64,000 nucleotides of DNA. It comes from Henriciella litoralis (lineage in GTDB: Bacteria > Pseudomonadota > Alphaproteobacteria > Caulobacterales > Hyphomonadaceae). The stretch lies in NCBI RefSeq assembly GCF_002088935.1, contig NZ_NCSS01000006.1, forward strand, positions 2,636,407 to 2,700,406, written 5' to 3'. Position 1 is the stretch's first letter, and every line of letters starts with the position of its first letter. A model generated the notes under the pieces. That model made no database searches and had not been told where the DNA came from. It saw nothing but the letters and a program-made list of their open reading frames with translations. Below are positions 17,901 to 26,651 of this stretch, one piece after another. The position numbers and the translations under genes were made by a program.

Positions 17901-19702
17901 AGCGAGGCCTGATTGGCGCTACGCATCCGCAAGGAGTGAACCCAGTAAACATCCGGTCCGTTCTCGGCAGGCTTCGGATTTGGCTCGACCGGATAGCCGG
18001 TCTCGAACTCAACGAAGAGGCCCATATTCTCAAAAACGGGCACGCAATTGGACAGCGGGATGGAGCCATTGCGGGAATAGATCTTGGCGCACACGACGTC
18101 GCTGTCGTCACCGTCAGGGCGGTAGGCGCGCATGCGGATCGGATGGGCTTCATCGAGGTCCCGCATCACAAACACATCTGCGATGGCTTCCTGCGGGCTG
18201 AAGGCTTCGCGATAGGCTGCGTTGAACGCGCCGCGGAAGGCGCTGGCGCGCTCAAAATCGGCCTCGCTCATATCCGCCTGGGTGAGCGCTTCACGGAAGG
18301 CGTCATCCCAGGTCCGGGCGATGGCGGCGACATCGGCTTCAAGCGCCTTCAGGTCTGGCTCGACCTTGTCGTCTGTCAGCTCGATCAGCAGGTGAACGCG
18401 GGCCAGTGGCGACGCATCGAAACGCGGCTGGAAAGAGATGAGGCGGCCTTGATAGGCCTCGGTCAAGCGCTCGGCGATACGCACGCGGACGGTCGAATCA
18501 TAGGCTTCACGTGGCGCGAAGACGAGGACGGAGACAAAGCGGTTGAACTGGTCACGGCGCACGAAAACGCGGGTGCGGGGACGCCCGACCAGCTGCAAGG
18601 CGCCCTGCATTAGCGGGATCAGCGTGTCGGCGTCGGCCTGCAGCAACTCATCGCGCGGCCAGGTTTCGAGGATATTCGACAAAGCCTTGTAATTGTGGCT
18701 GCCCTCAACGGCGTTTGCCGCTTCCAGCACGCGGGCAACGCGTTGGCGCACCAGCGGAATGGCGCGGACGCTCTGATTATAGGCTTCGGCCGTGTAGAGA
18801 CCGAGAAAGCGGGTCTCGCCGGTGACGTTGCCGTCGCTGTCGAAGTGCTTGACGCCGATATAGTCACACTGCGCACGGCGGTGAACGCGGCTGCGATGGG
18901 TCGACTTGGCGACGATGATCGGGTCTGGCTCTGACAGGAAGGTGCCGATTTCGGGCGAGAGGACCAGCGGCTCTGCGCCGCTATTGAGGACGTTTGTGTC
19001 CTCGTCGCGCAGGATGCCGAGGTTTGAGCCTTCTACCATGATCGGTTCGGCCGCGAGCACCTCGCCATCGGGGCCAGTCTCGAACTCATAGTCGCGCACG
19101 CCCAGAAAGACGAAATGCTCATCCTGCAGCCAGTCGAGGAAGGCCACGGCCTCTTCGCGGGCTTCGCGCGGGCAGTGTTTTTCGTCGTTCAGGCGGTTGA
19201 TCTCACGCTGCATCCGCGCCTGCATCCCTGCAAAGTCCTGCACGGCGAGGGCGACATCTGCGAGCGTGGCGTCTGCGCCCTCCTTGAACGCGCGCCCTTC
19301 GGCAGCGCTGAGGGCGGGCACATGGATCTGGATCAGCGACAGTTCGCTGCCTTCATCGGTCTCAAGGATCGGGTGAAAAAGCGCGCGGACTTCCAGGCCC
19401 ATATCGGCGCAAAGGCCGAGCAGGGAATCGACGAGGAAGGGTTTGTCGCGCGTAATGGTTTCGAGAACCGACGTGCCGGTCAGCCGGTCATCGGCGCCGC
19501 GTCCGTCGCGGACACGCACCAGCGGCGCCTCGCCGGAATAATCTTGCGCAAAGCTGGCGATCGAGCGGGCCAGGGCCTCTACATCACTGTCTGACAATGT
19601 CAGCAGGTGCTCATTATGGGCCGTGTGGCGGAAGCTCGACAGGACGTCATCGAGCTGCAAATTGCCAATCGGCGCTGCGTCGCTTTTGACAGGATCGGAC
19701 AT
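14945..19702 (-). CDS. gdhZ: NAD-dependent glutamate dehydrogenase, large (about 180 kDa) type
   Basis: 1585 residues, the size of the bacterial large NAD-GDH (Bac_GDH) family. It converts glutamate to 2-oxoglutarate and ammonia with NAD+. A long N-terminal regulatory region (about 1-700, with ACT-like segments such as [23 protein letters not shown]) precedes the catalytic core: [25 protein letters not shown] near 770-795, [12 protein letters not shown] near 820-832, and [17 protein letters not shown] near 945-961. The Caulobacter homologue is GdhZ, which also affects cell division through FtsZ/KidO; whether that holds here is unknown. It lies downstream of the M1 aminopeptidase gene on the same strand, consistent with amino-acid catabolism. 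Confidence 0.93.
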   Translation of the reverse strand: [1585 protein letters not shown]

Positions 19703-19761
19703 GCGGGTTTCCCGAGGTAACTCTATGAGCCGCTTCTAGACCGATGGAAGATGTGCCGCAA

Positions 19762-19794
19762 TTGCCCTCCGCACGCTGCAGGTGCGAAGGGCAA
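19762..19794. repeat. Inverted repeat between aminopeptidase and glutamate dehydrogenase genes
   Basis: Imperfect palindrome TTGCCCTcCGCAC / GTGCGaAGGGCAA around a 7-base loop. There is no T-tract on either strand, so it is not a standard intrinsic terminator. It could be an mRNA-stabilising hairpin or an operator. Confidence 0.45.
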
Positions 19795-19805
19795 GGCTGG
19801 TATTT

Positions 19806-22541
19806 CTATTCTTCAGAGAGGGCTTTCTTGAGCTCTTCTGCCTTCTCATCTCGGAAAGCAGAGCAAAGATTTGCTGACTCTTCGCCCTGTGCCAGAGACC
19901 GCTCATAGCCCGGCATCAGCTTGGCTTTGGAGGTGTAGAAGGCGCGCGCAGCCTTGGTCTCATCCGGGGTGCAGAAGTTGGCGACGCCGCCCGCTGTCTG
20001 TGCCTTACGGATCTCTGGTGTGCGGGGCAGCACGGCGTCGAAATTCGCCTTGTATAGCTCCCATGCCTTTTCGCGGTTCTGGTCATTTCCGAGCGAGCTC
20101 TGCAGCACGGACCAGGCTTCCTGACCTTGCCAGTCATCGCTCTGGACCTGTTCGTAGAGGTCGGTCAGCTCGGCTTCACCAACATTGGCGGCAAGAACGG
20201 AGAGAACGATGCGGCGCTCACGCTGGTCCTGCGTGGTGCGGGCATAGTCGAGCGCAGCCTTGTAGAAGGCTTCGCCGCCAAGCTGGGCGCCATATTTTAT
20301 AGCGTCCGCGAATTCAGCCGGAGGGACGGCCGATGGGTCCGGGTCTCCATCGACGCCGACAAGCGCGTTTGCCTTCTTGGCGAGCGCGCGGCGTTCTGCG
20401 CCGGACTTGCCAATCTCCAGCAGCGTCGAGGACAGCTCCTGCAGGAGAAGCGTGTCATTCTCGTCGAGCGTGTCTTTACGCGCCATCAGGGCCTTCTGGA
20501 CCGGGCGGTAAGTGGCTTCGGCCCAGTCGCGCATCGGCGCGCGGTCTTCAGCAGGCAGCGCATTGTAATAGCTGCGGGCCCGATCGAGCGAGACGATGGC
20601 GACGTCCCAGTCGCTTGTCGCAGCCGCTTCAAGGGCGTCGAACACGGATGCGGCGGGCGCATCGCCAGCCCGGAAGGCGGCCGTAATGCTGTCGATGAAG
20701 GCGAGCTGCTCGGTTGGCGACAGCGTGTCGAAGGTCGAGGTCAGCGCGGCCCAATTGTCGTCAGACAGGGCAAAGCGCCAATAGCCACCCGATGTGTTCG
20801 GCATCACCCAGTCGGCGCAACCGGCGTCCAGTGGGAACTCGGTTTCCGTTTCCGTCAGCATCTGGCGGATGACCTGATCACCTGCCGGGCCGGAGACGCG
20901 CATTTCCAGCGGGACCAGCCAGGTCTGACCGTTCATATCGATGTCCGAACCGAGCGGTGCATAGCGCTGCTGGGTGACCGTGATAACGCCGGCATCATCA
21001 TCGCTGCAGCTGGTCTCAACGTTGAGATAGGGAATGCCCGGCTGGAAGATGAAGGAGCGGAAGCTTTCGACGACATCCTTGTCGCCGCTGCCGTCTGCGA
21101 TCGACGTCATGAAGTCATCGACATCGGCGGAGTCGTCTTCGAACCGCTTCATGTGGAGGCGGATGCCTTCGCGGAATGCGTCCTCGCCGAGATAGGATTC
21201 GAACATTGAGAGGACGTGACCGCCCTTGCGATAGGTGATGCTGTCAAAGGCGTCGTTGATGTCCGCATTGCGCTCAATCGGATTACGGATCTGGCGAGCG
21301 TTTTTCAGGCTGTCAGCGCCCATCGCGCCGATGCCGTTGCGCTGGGAGGCGCGGTCATAGCCGGTGCCGGGATAGACGCTGTTCATCGTCTTGTTGGCCA
21401 TCCAGGTGGCGAAGGCCTCGTTCAGCCAGATATCGTCCCACCAGGCGGGGGTGACGAGATTGCCGAACCATTGGTGGGCAAGCTCATGCGCATGGGTGGT
21501 GAGGATGCCGCGCTTGCGTTCTTCCGTCGTGCGGTCCGAGATGAGGAGCGCGCTCTCGCGGTAGATGATCGCGCCGGCATTTTCCATCGCGCCATAGGCA
21601 AAGTCCGGCACTGCGATGATGTCGAGTTTGGCGTACGGGTAGGGGAAGTTGAAGTAGGCTTCCTGCTGGCTCACCATCGCATCGGTGATGTCCATCGCCG
21701 TTTTCAGCTGGTCGCCTTTTCCGGCTGGGGCAAAGCCTCGGAACGGGACTGATTTCGCGCGCAGCGTATTGGCCGGGAGCGGCGTGCCTTCGCGCATGTC
21801 ATAGGGGCCGACGGCGAGCGCGATGAGATAGGACTGGATCGGGCGGGTCGGGGCGAAGGTGTGCTTGACCATGCCATTGTCGAGCTGGCTGGTGCCGGTC
21901 GATGGCGCATTGGCGATGACCTGATTGCCGGCAGGCGCTGTGACAGTTAGCGTCCAGGGAGTCTTGAAGCGCGGCTCGTCAAAGCCAGGGAACATGCGGC
22001 GTGCATCAATCGGCTCTTGCTGGGTGGCAAGGTATGGGCGGCCGTTCTGCGTCGCCTTGTAGAGGCCCGCGAGGCCCATATTGTAAGGCGCGGTATATTC
22101 CATCACGAGAGTGGCATTGCCATCGGGCACCGGCTCAGCGAAGTCGATCTTGGAGACGCCGCCATCGGCGAGGCCGCCCTCGAAGGTGCCTTCGATTTCA
22201 GTGCCATCATCAAGGCGAACAAAGGCGCGCTCAATCGTCTGGTCGAGCGAGTGCAGCCAGATGCGGGCGTGCGGCTGATCAAGGCGGATATCGATCTCGA
22301 CCTTGCCTTCAAAAGTCGACTGTGCCGGATCGGTGATCAGATCGATTGAGTAGGCGGTCGGGATGACATCATCCGGCAGCTGGCCGGCCGGCGGGGTTTC
22401 GAGCTTTACAGGTTCATTTTCAGGCGCGGTGGCCTCAGCCTCCGGGCCAGACTTGTCGCTGTCCTTCGGGCCGCAACCGGCGAGAAGCGCAAGGCAGGCG
22501 ACGCTTGCAAAGATAGACGTTTTGAACCTGTTAAGTGTCAT
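19806..22541 (-). CDS. M1 family metallo-aminopeptidase, lipoprotein
   Basis: 911 residues. The leader ends in lipobox ALLAGC (Cys23), followed by an acidic linker, so the enzyme should be anchored in the cell envelope. The gluzincin signatures are intact: substrate-binding GAMEN near residue 314, zinc site HELAH near 351-355 followed by NEAFATWM with the third zinc ligand Glu. A C-terminal helical domain of the ERAP1 type covers about 560-880. It removes N-terminal residues from peptides; with the neighbouring glutamate dehydrogenase this fits peptide and amino-acid use as a nutrient source. The gene is divergent from fzlA. Confidence 0.9.
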   Translation of the reverse strand: MTLNRFKTSIFASVACLALLAGCGPKDSDKSGPEAEATAPENEPVKLETPPAGQLPDDVIPTAYSIDLITDPAQSTFEGKVEIDIRLDQPHARIWLHSLDQTIERAFVRLDDGTEIEGTFEGGLADGGVSKIDFAEPVPDGNATLVMEYTAPYNMGLAGLYKATQNGRPYLATQQEPIDARRMFPGFDEPRFKTPWTLTVTAPAGNQVIANAPSTGTSQLDNGMVKHTFAPTRPIQSYLIALAVGPYDMREGTPLPANTLRAKSVPFRGFAPAGKGDQLKTAMDITDAMVSQQEAYFNFPYPYAKLDIIAVPDFAYGAMENAGAIIYRESALLISDRTTEERKRGILTTHAHELAHQWFGNLVTPAWWDDIWLNEAFATWMANKTMNSVYPGTGYDRASQRNGIGAMGADSLKNARQIRNPIERNADINDAFDSITYRKGGHVLSMFESYLGEDAFREGIRLHMKRFEDDSADVDDFMTSIADGSGDKDVVESFRSFIFQPGIPYLNVETSCSDDDAGVITVTQQRYAPLGSDIDMNGQTWLVPLEMRVSGPAGDQVIRQMLTETETEFPLDAGCADWVMPNTSGGYWRFALSDDNWAALTSTFDTLSPTEQLAFIDSITAAFRAGDAPAASVFDALEAAATSDWDVAIVSLDRARSYYNALPAEDRAPMRDWAEATYRPVQKALMARKDTLDENDTLLLQELSSTLLEIGKSGAERRALAKKANALVGVDGDPDPSAVPPAEFADAIKYGAQLGGEAFYKAALDYARTTQDQRERRIVLSVLAANVGEAELTDLYEQVQSDDWQGQEAWSVLQSSLGNDQNREKAWELYKANFDAVLPRTPEIRKAQTAGGVANFCTPDETKAARAFYTSKAKLMPGYERSLAQGEESANLCSAFRDEKAEELKKALSEE

Positions 22542-22659
22542 GCGGGAGTCTCCTGAAAACTGCTATCAGGCCGCATCAAGCATGGATCAGTGCATTGCGC
22601 AAAAACCTGCTGCATGAAAGGCCGCGACGAGAAAGATCGGGTCCTGTAAGGGAGATGAT

Positions 22660-23334
22660 ATGAGACGATTGTGGCATTGGCCAATAGACCCGCGTGCGCG
22701 AACCGTGCGCCTTGCGCTTGGCGAAAAGCGCTGTCCGTTCGAAACGATCGAGGCGCTCCCCTGGGCGCCGCCGCACGACTTTGCCGAGATCGCGCCCGGC
22801 GCTGAAGCGCCCGTGCTGGTCGATACGTCAGGTGAGGCGAAGGTCAATGCGGTCGGCACGCATGCGATTATTGAATACATTGAAGAGGCTCATCCAAGCC
22901 CGCGGCTCTTGCCATTCATCGCGAATGAGCGGGCCGAAGCGCGCCGTCTCTGGCGCTGGAGCGAGGAGTCCTTTTCCGAGGTGAATGCGACCTTGCTGAC
23001 AGAACGTGTGAACCAGTGGGTGCGCCGGTCAAAGACGACCGATACGACGACGCTGCGCACCGGGGTGCACGCGCTGAAAAGCAAGCTGAGCTTTCTCAAC
23101 GCCTTGGCCGAAACGCGCACCTATATGGCGGGCCGGTCGCTGACGATTGCGGACCTTTCGATTGCCGCGCATCTCTCAGCCTATGACTATTTCGGCGATA
23201 TGCCGTGGGATGCCGCGCCGGAGCTGAAAGACTGGTATTCGCGTATCAAGTCCCGCCCGAGTTTCCGGCCGATCCTTGCGGACAAGGTTGAGGGGACACG
23301 CCCGGCCAAGCACTATGCCGATCTTGATTTCTAG
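22660..23334 (+). CDS. fzlA: GST-like protein, probable FtsZ-binding FzlA
   Basis: 224 residues with a thioredoxin-like N-terminal domain (about 1-80; ALGEKRCPFETIEALPW, 'EAPVLVDTSGEAKVNAVGTHAIIEYIEE') and a helical GST C-domain (MAGRSLTIADLSIAAHLSAYDYFGDMPWD near 150-180). The ending WYSRIKSRPSFRPILADKV...HYADLDF is characteristic of the alphaproteobacterial FzlA family. FzlA binds FtsZ and promotes constriction in Caulobacter rather than acting as a detoxifying GST. GGGAG precedes ATG 22660. The stop abuts the start of queG. The assignment rests on recognition of the C-terminus and the context; a generic GST is the alternative. Confidence 0.68.
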   Translation: MRRLWHWPIDPRARTVRLALGEKRCPFETIEALPWAPPHDFAEIAPGAEAPVLVDTSGEAKVNAVGTHAIIEYIEEAHPSPRLLPFIANERAEARRLWRWSEESFSEVNATLLTERVNQWVRRSKTTDTTTLRTGVHALKSKLSFLNALAETRTYMAGRSLTIADLSIAAHLSAYDYFGDMPWDAAPELKDWYSRIKSRPSFRPILADKVEGTRPAKHYADLDF

Positions 23335-24465
23335 ATGGCCGACGCCGCGCTTTCCCTAGAAGCCCGGCTGAAAGCGGCCGCGCGTGACCTTGGCTTTGCA
23401 GATTGCCGGATATGCCGTGCCGATGAGCCATGGGAGGCTGGCGCGCGTCTTGAAGAATTTGTCGATCATGGCCGGCATGGCGACATGGCCTGGATGGAGA
23501 CGACGCTGGAGCGGCGCAGGGCGCCGACCGCGATGTGGACCGATGCGAAGTCGGCCATCATGCTGGCGATGAATTATGGCCCGGACAGTGATCCGCTGGC
23601 GCAGCTGGAACTGAAGGCCCATGGCAATATTTCGGTCTATGCGCGCGGGGCCGATTATCACGATCTGATCAAGAAGAAGCTGAAACAGCTGGCCGGGCAA
23701 TTTGCGCAGCTGACGGGCGCGGATGTGAAGGTGTTTGTCGATACCGCGCCTTTGATGGAAAAGCCGTTGGCGGCAAAGGCGGGGCTCGGCTGGCAGGGCA
23801 AGCATACGAATCTTGTCAGCCGCGAGCATGGTAGCTGGCTGTTTCTGGGCGCGATCCTCACTGCGGCTGAGCTGGAGCCAGACGCGGCGGAGACCGACCA
23901 TTGCGGCTCTTGCCGGGCCTGTCTCGACATCTGCCCGACGAATGCGTTTCCGGCGGCCTATCAGCTCGATGCACGCCGCTGCATTTCCTATCTCACCATT
24001 GAGCATGCCGGGCCGATCCCGGCAGAGTTTCGAACGCCTATCGGCAACCGGATCTATGGCTGTGATGATTGCCTCGCCATCTGCCCTTGGAACAAGTTCG
24101 CGCAGACGGCTGGCGAGCAGAAGCTCTGGGCGCGGGCGGAGTTGAAGCTGCCGGAACTGGAAGACCTGGCGGCGCTGGATGATGCGGCGTTTCGGGAGGT
24201 TTTTGCCGGATCGCCGGTCAAGCGGTCTGGACGAACGCGGATTTTGCGCAATGTTCTGGTGGCGATCGGCAATAGCGGCGATACCGGTCTCGTCGCATCA
24301 TCGGTGCTGCCGCATCTGGATGATGAGGCCGCCATGGTGCGGGGCGCAGCGGTCTGGGCCTTGTGGCGGCTCGACCCCAAGCGGTTCGAAGCTGAAAAAG
24401 CAAAACGCCTGCCCGATGAGCAGGATGAAGAGGTGGGGGCTGAATGGACACTGACGCCGAAGTGA
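23335..24465 (+). CDS. queG: Epoxyqueuosine reductase QueG
   Basis: 376 residues. It catalyses the last step of queuosine biosynthesis in tRNA, reducing epoxyqueuosine with cobalamin and two [4Fe-4S] clusters. The N-terminal cobalamin-binding domain contains [25 protein letters not shown] near 140-165. Cluster motifs are [17 protein letters not shown] near 190-206 and [11 protein letters not shown] near 243-253. A C-terminal HEAT-like segment ([28 protein letters not shown]) is typical. It begins at the base after the fzlA stop and its end overlaps the start of mtgA by 22 bp, so fzlA-queG-mtgA form an operon. Confidence 0.94.
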   Translation: MADAALSLEARLKAAARDLGFADCRICRADEPWEAGARLEEFVDHGRHGDMAWMETTLERRRAPTAMWTDAKSAIMLAMNYGPDSDPLAQLELKAHGNISVYARGADYHDLIKKKLKQLAGQFAQLTGADVKVFVDTAPLMEKPLAAKAGLGWQGKHTNLVSREHGSWLFLGAILTAAELEPDAAETDHCGSCRACLDICPTNAFPAAYQLDARRCISYLTIEHAGPIPAEFRTPIGNRIYGCDDCLAICPWNKFAQTAGEQKLWARAELKLPELEDLAALDDAAFREVFAGSPVKRSGRTRILRNVLVAIGNSGDTGLVASSVLPHLDDEAAMVRGAAVWALWRLDPKRFEAEKAKRLPDEQDEEVGAEWTLTPK

Positions 24466-25184
24466 AGGGTGAGCGCGGCGGGCCGAAACGCCGGGGCGTA
24501 GGGTCGATCATCCTTCTTGTGGTGAAGGTGTTGGCGGCCGTCTTCGTGCTGGCGAACGTCTATGCGCTGGCGCTGAAATGGGTGCCTGTGCCGGGCACGA
24601 TCCTGATGGCGCAGCGTGCGATTGAGGGCGAACATGTACGCCGCGTGATTGTGCCGCTGGAAGAGATTTCGCCCCACCTCGTCACAGCCGTGATCGCCGC
24701 TGAAGACACCCGCTTCTGCGAGCATGATGGTATCGATTTTGAGGCGCTGAACAAAGCGATCAAGGAAAACCGGGAGGGCGGTCGCCAGCGCGGCGCTTCC
24801 ACCATTACCCAGCAAATCGCCAAGAACACCTTCTTCTGGAATGGCGGCGGCTATGTCCGCAAGGCGGGCGAAGCGTGGTTCGCACTGTTCATTGATGGCA
24901 TGTGGGGCAAGCGCCGGGTGATGGAGCAATACTTAAATACGGTTGAATGGGGCGACGGCATCTTTGGCGCTGAAGCGGCGGCACGCGTGCGGTTTGGCAA
25001 GAATGCGAGCGATCTCACCCCGCGCGAGGCGGCCTTGCTGGCGGCGGTGCTGCCAAACCCGAACAAATGGCGGCTTGACCCGCCGGGGGACTATGTCTCG
25101 CGCCGCGCCAGCATGCTGCAGGGGCGTATGCGCGTTGTGGCCAGTGACGGCCTCGATGACTGCGTGCTCTCGCCCGGCGGCTGA
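24444..25184 (+). CDS. mtgA: Monofunctional peptidoglycan glycosyltransferase MtgA
   Basis: 246 residues. One N-terminal membrane anchor (about 22-42) is followed by the GT51 domain. The catalytic Glu87 lies in [14 protein letters not shown], with [13 protein letters not shown] near 116-128 and the [23 protein letters not shown] block after it. There is no transpeptidase domain. The enzyme polymerises lipid II into glycan strands at the division site in other bacteria. It overlaps queG and, with fzlA, places two division/wall-related genes in one operon. Its stop codon abuts the stop of the convergent proline-rich protein gene. Confidence 0.94.
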   Translation: MDTDAEVKGERGGPKRRGVGSIILLVVKVLAAVFVLANVYALALKWVPVPGTILMAQRAIEGEHVRRVIVPLEEISPHLVTAVIAAEDTRFCEHDGIDFEALNKAIKENREGGRQRGASTITQQIAKNTFFWNGGGYVRKAGEAWFALFIDGMWGKRRVMEQYLNTVEWGDGIFGAEAAARVRFGKNASDLTPREAALLAAVLPNPNKWRLDPPGDYVSRRASMLQGRMRVVASDGLDDCVLSPGG

Positions 25185-25973
25185 TTAGGGGCAGGACTTG
25201 TTGGTGCTGTTTGCGCTCAGCGCGCCCACGGCCGCATGGACGCCCTGGCGCAGATAGGAATGCTCCTCGGTGAACACGTCATTGATCACGCCGCGTTTCG
25301 GCGGGCAGTCTTCCGCCATCAGTCGGCGGAGCTTTTCATCGACTTGCTTGATCTCGAAATCGGCCAGTGCCTTCGGTGACATGGTCGGCTCTTCTGCGAA
25401 GGCGGGCCGCACCGGCGCTTCAATGGCGTCCGGAGCATCGTCGTCGCACCAGGCCGGGCGGGTCTGGCCCATGCGGTTGCACTGGAAGGCGCGCAGCGCG
25501 GCTGTCGCCTGCGTCTCCGGATCACTGCCTGGACCGGGAAGCGTCAGTTCAGGATAGCGCTCCTCCTCAGCCGCCACGACACCTGCATCGGCGGTCTCTC
25601 CCGGTGCCGCGATGATGGGCGAGCGTAGAGGCGTATCGCTCGCCTCGGTCGGCGGAGCCGGTGGCTCAACTTCTGAGCGCGGTTGCTGCGGTTCAGGCGG
25701 GTCTGGATCAGGTTCGGGGGGTGAGGGCTCTGGTTCAGGGGGCTCTGGCTCGGGCTCTCGTTCCGGTGGTGCTTCAACCAGCGTCACCGGGATTACCTCT
25801 GCCGGTTCCGGCTCCCGAAAGGAGCTCGTCCCGAGGCTCCTCGTGGCGAGCCAGACCGCTGTGCCATTGATCAGAAAAGATGCCGCCAGGATGACCAGCC
25901 GGCGACGCGGACCACGTCCGACGAGGAGAGAGAGGCCCCTACTTGCCTGCAAGCCTTTTTGCCTCGCGTACAT
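25185..25973 (-). CDS. Proline/glutamate-rich single-pass membrane protein, unknown function
   Basis: 262 residues. A basic N-terminus and one membrane helix (about 27-45, RLVILAASFLINGTAVWLA) are followed by a long periplasmic linker of Glu-Pro repeats (EPEPEPPEPEPSPPEPDPD, about 68-105), as in TonB. However, the C-terminal half (FQCNRMGQTRPAWCDDDAP near 185-203, then DFEIKQVDEKLRRLMAEDCPPKRG) is not a recognisable TonB domain. Four cysteines lie in this half. ATG 25973 is chosen as the first start giving a sensible leader. The gene overlaps the end of the TPR gene by 35 bp, so they are translated together. Confidence 0.65.
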   Translation of the reverse strand: MYARQKGLQASRGLSLLVGRGPRRRLVILAASFLINGTAVWLATRSLGTSSFREPEPAEVIPVTLVEAPPEREPEPEPPEPEPSPPEPDPDPPEPQQPRSEVEPPAPPTEASDTPLRSPIIAAPGETADAGVVAAEEERYPELTLPGPGSDPETQATAALRAFQCNRMGQTRPAWCDDDAPDAIEAPVRPAFAEEPTMSPKALADFEIKQVDEKLRRLMAEDCPPKRGVINDVFTEEHSYLRQGVHAAVGALSANSTNKSCP

Positions 25974-26589
25974 CCCCGCGCAGGACCAGCGTGTCGAGGT
26001 TTTTGCGGTCCAACAGAAGCGCCTTGTTAACGTCGAGCTCTGCCTTGTCGAGTTGATCGAGATTGAGATGGGCGCGGGCGCGCATCTGCAGGGCATCGAT
26101 GGAATTAGGCGATTTCGTCAGGGCCATGTCGAGATCAGCGAGGGCCTCTTCCCACTGTTCGAGACCGAGATAAGCCGCCGCGCGGTCTGCGCGGATACCG
26201 GCATCTTCAGGCGCGAGCTTTAGCGCGTTGGTCAGCGTGACGACGGCGGCATCCAGATACCCTGCGGCGAGCCAGGCATTGCCGGACTGGGCAAGATAGA
26301 TGGCGCGGTCCTGAAGGCTGCCAGAATTTTCAGCATTGGCGAGCTCTTCGAGGCCAGCTGCGGCCTCGCGGTAATTTCCAAGGCCGATAAGCGCCATGGC
26401 CTGACAATAACGGGCAGCCGGACGTGCGCCTTCACCAAGCCAGCGGAGGCTGTCCTCATAGGCGGTTTCCGCATCCGTCTCGGCGAGCGAGATGCAGGCA
26501 TTGAGACGGGCCTGTTCGCCGCGGGCGATGTCTGCCACGCTGGTTTGACCAAGCGTGACGGCCGCGAAGGCCATTGCGATGAGGCTCAT
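25939..26589 (-). CDS. Tetratricopeptide-repeat protein, periplasmic
   Basis: 216 residues with a signal-like N-terminus (MSLIAMAFAAVTLGQTSVA). At least four TPR-like helix pairs follow: AARYCQAMALIGLGNYREAAAGLEELAN, AGNAWLAAGYLDAAVVTLTNALKLAPEDAGIRADRAAAYLGLEQWEEALADLDMALTKSP (in two units), and ALQMRARAHLNLDQLDKAELDVNKAL. TPR proteins are protein-interaction scaffolds; the partner here may be the proline-rich membrane protein encoded by the overlapping downstream gene. It is divergent from the SDR gene with a gap of about 60 bp. Confidence 0.8.
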   Translation of the reverse strand: MSLIAMAFAAVTLGQTSVADIARGEQARLNACISLAETDAETAYEDSLRWLGEGARPAARYCQAMALIGLGNYREAAAGLEELANAENSGSLQDRAIYLAQSGNAWLAAGYLDAAVVTLTNALKLAPEDAGIRADRAAAYLGLEQWEEALADLDMALTKSPNSIDALQMRARAHLNLDQLDKAELDVNKALLLDRKNLDTLVLRGDVREAKRLAGK

Positions 26590-26651
26590 TGCTTGAAATA
26601 TCCCTCGAAACTCTAGCTGGCAGCGTTACAGCTAGATGCTCAGGCAGACAA

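Noticed and set aside
17459..18613. 384-codon plus-strand open frame inside the glutamate dehydrogenase gene
   Set aside because: It is antisense to a conserved enzyme, shows no motif and has no ribosome site.
25680..25790. Apparent short tandem DNA repeat, GGTTCAGG/GGCTCTGG type
   Set aside because: It is the coding sequence for the Glu-Pro linker of the proline-rich protein, not a separate repeat element.
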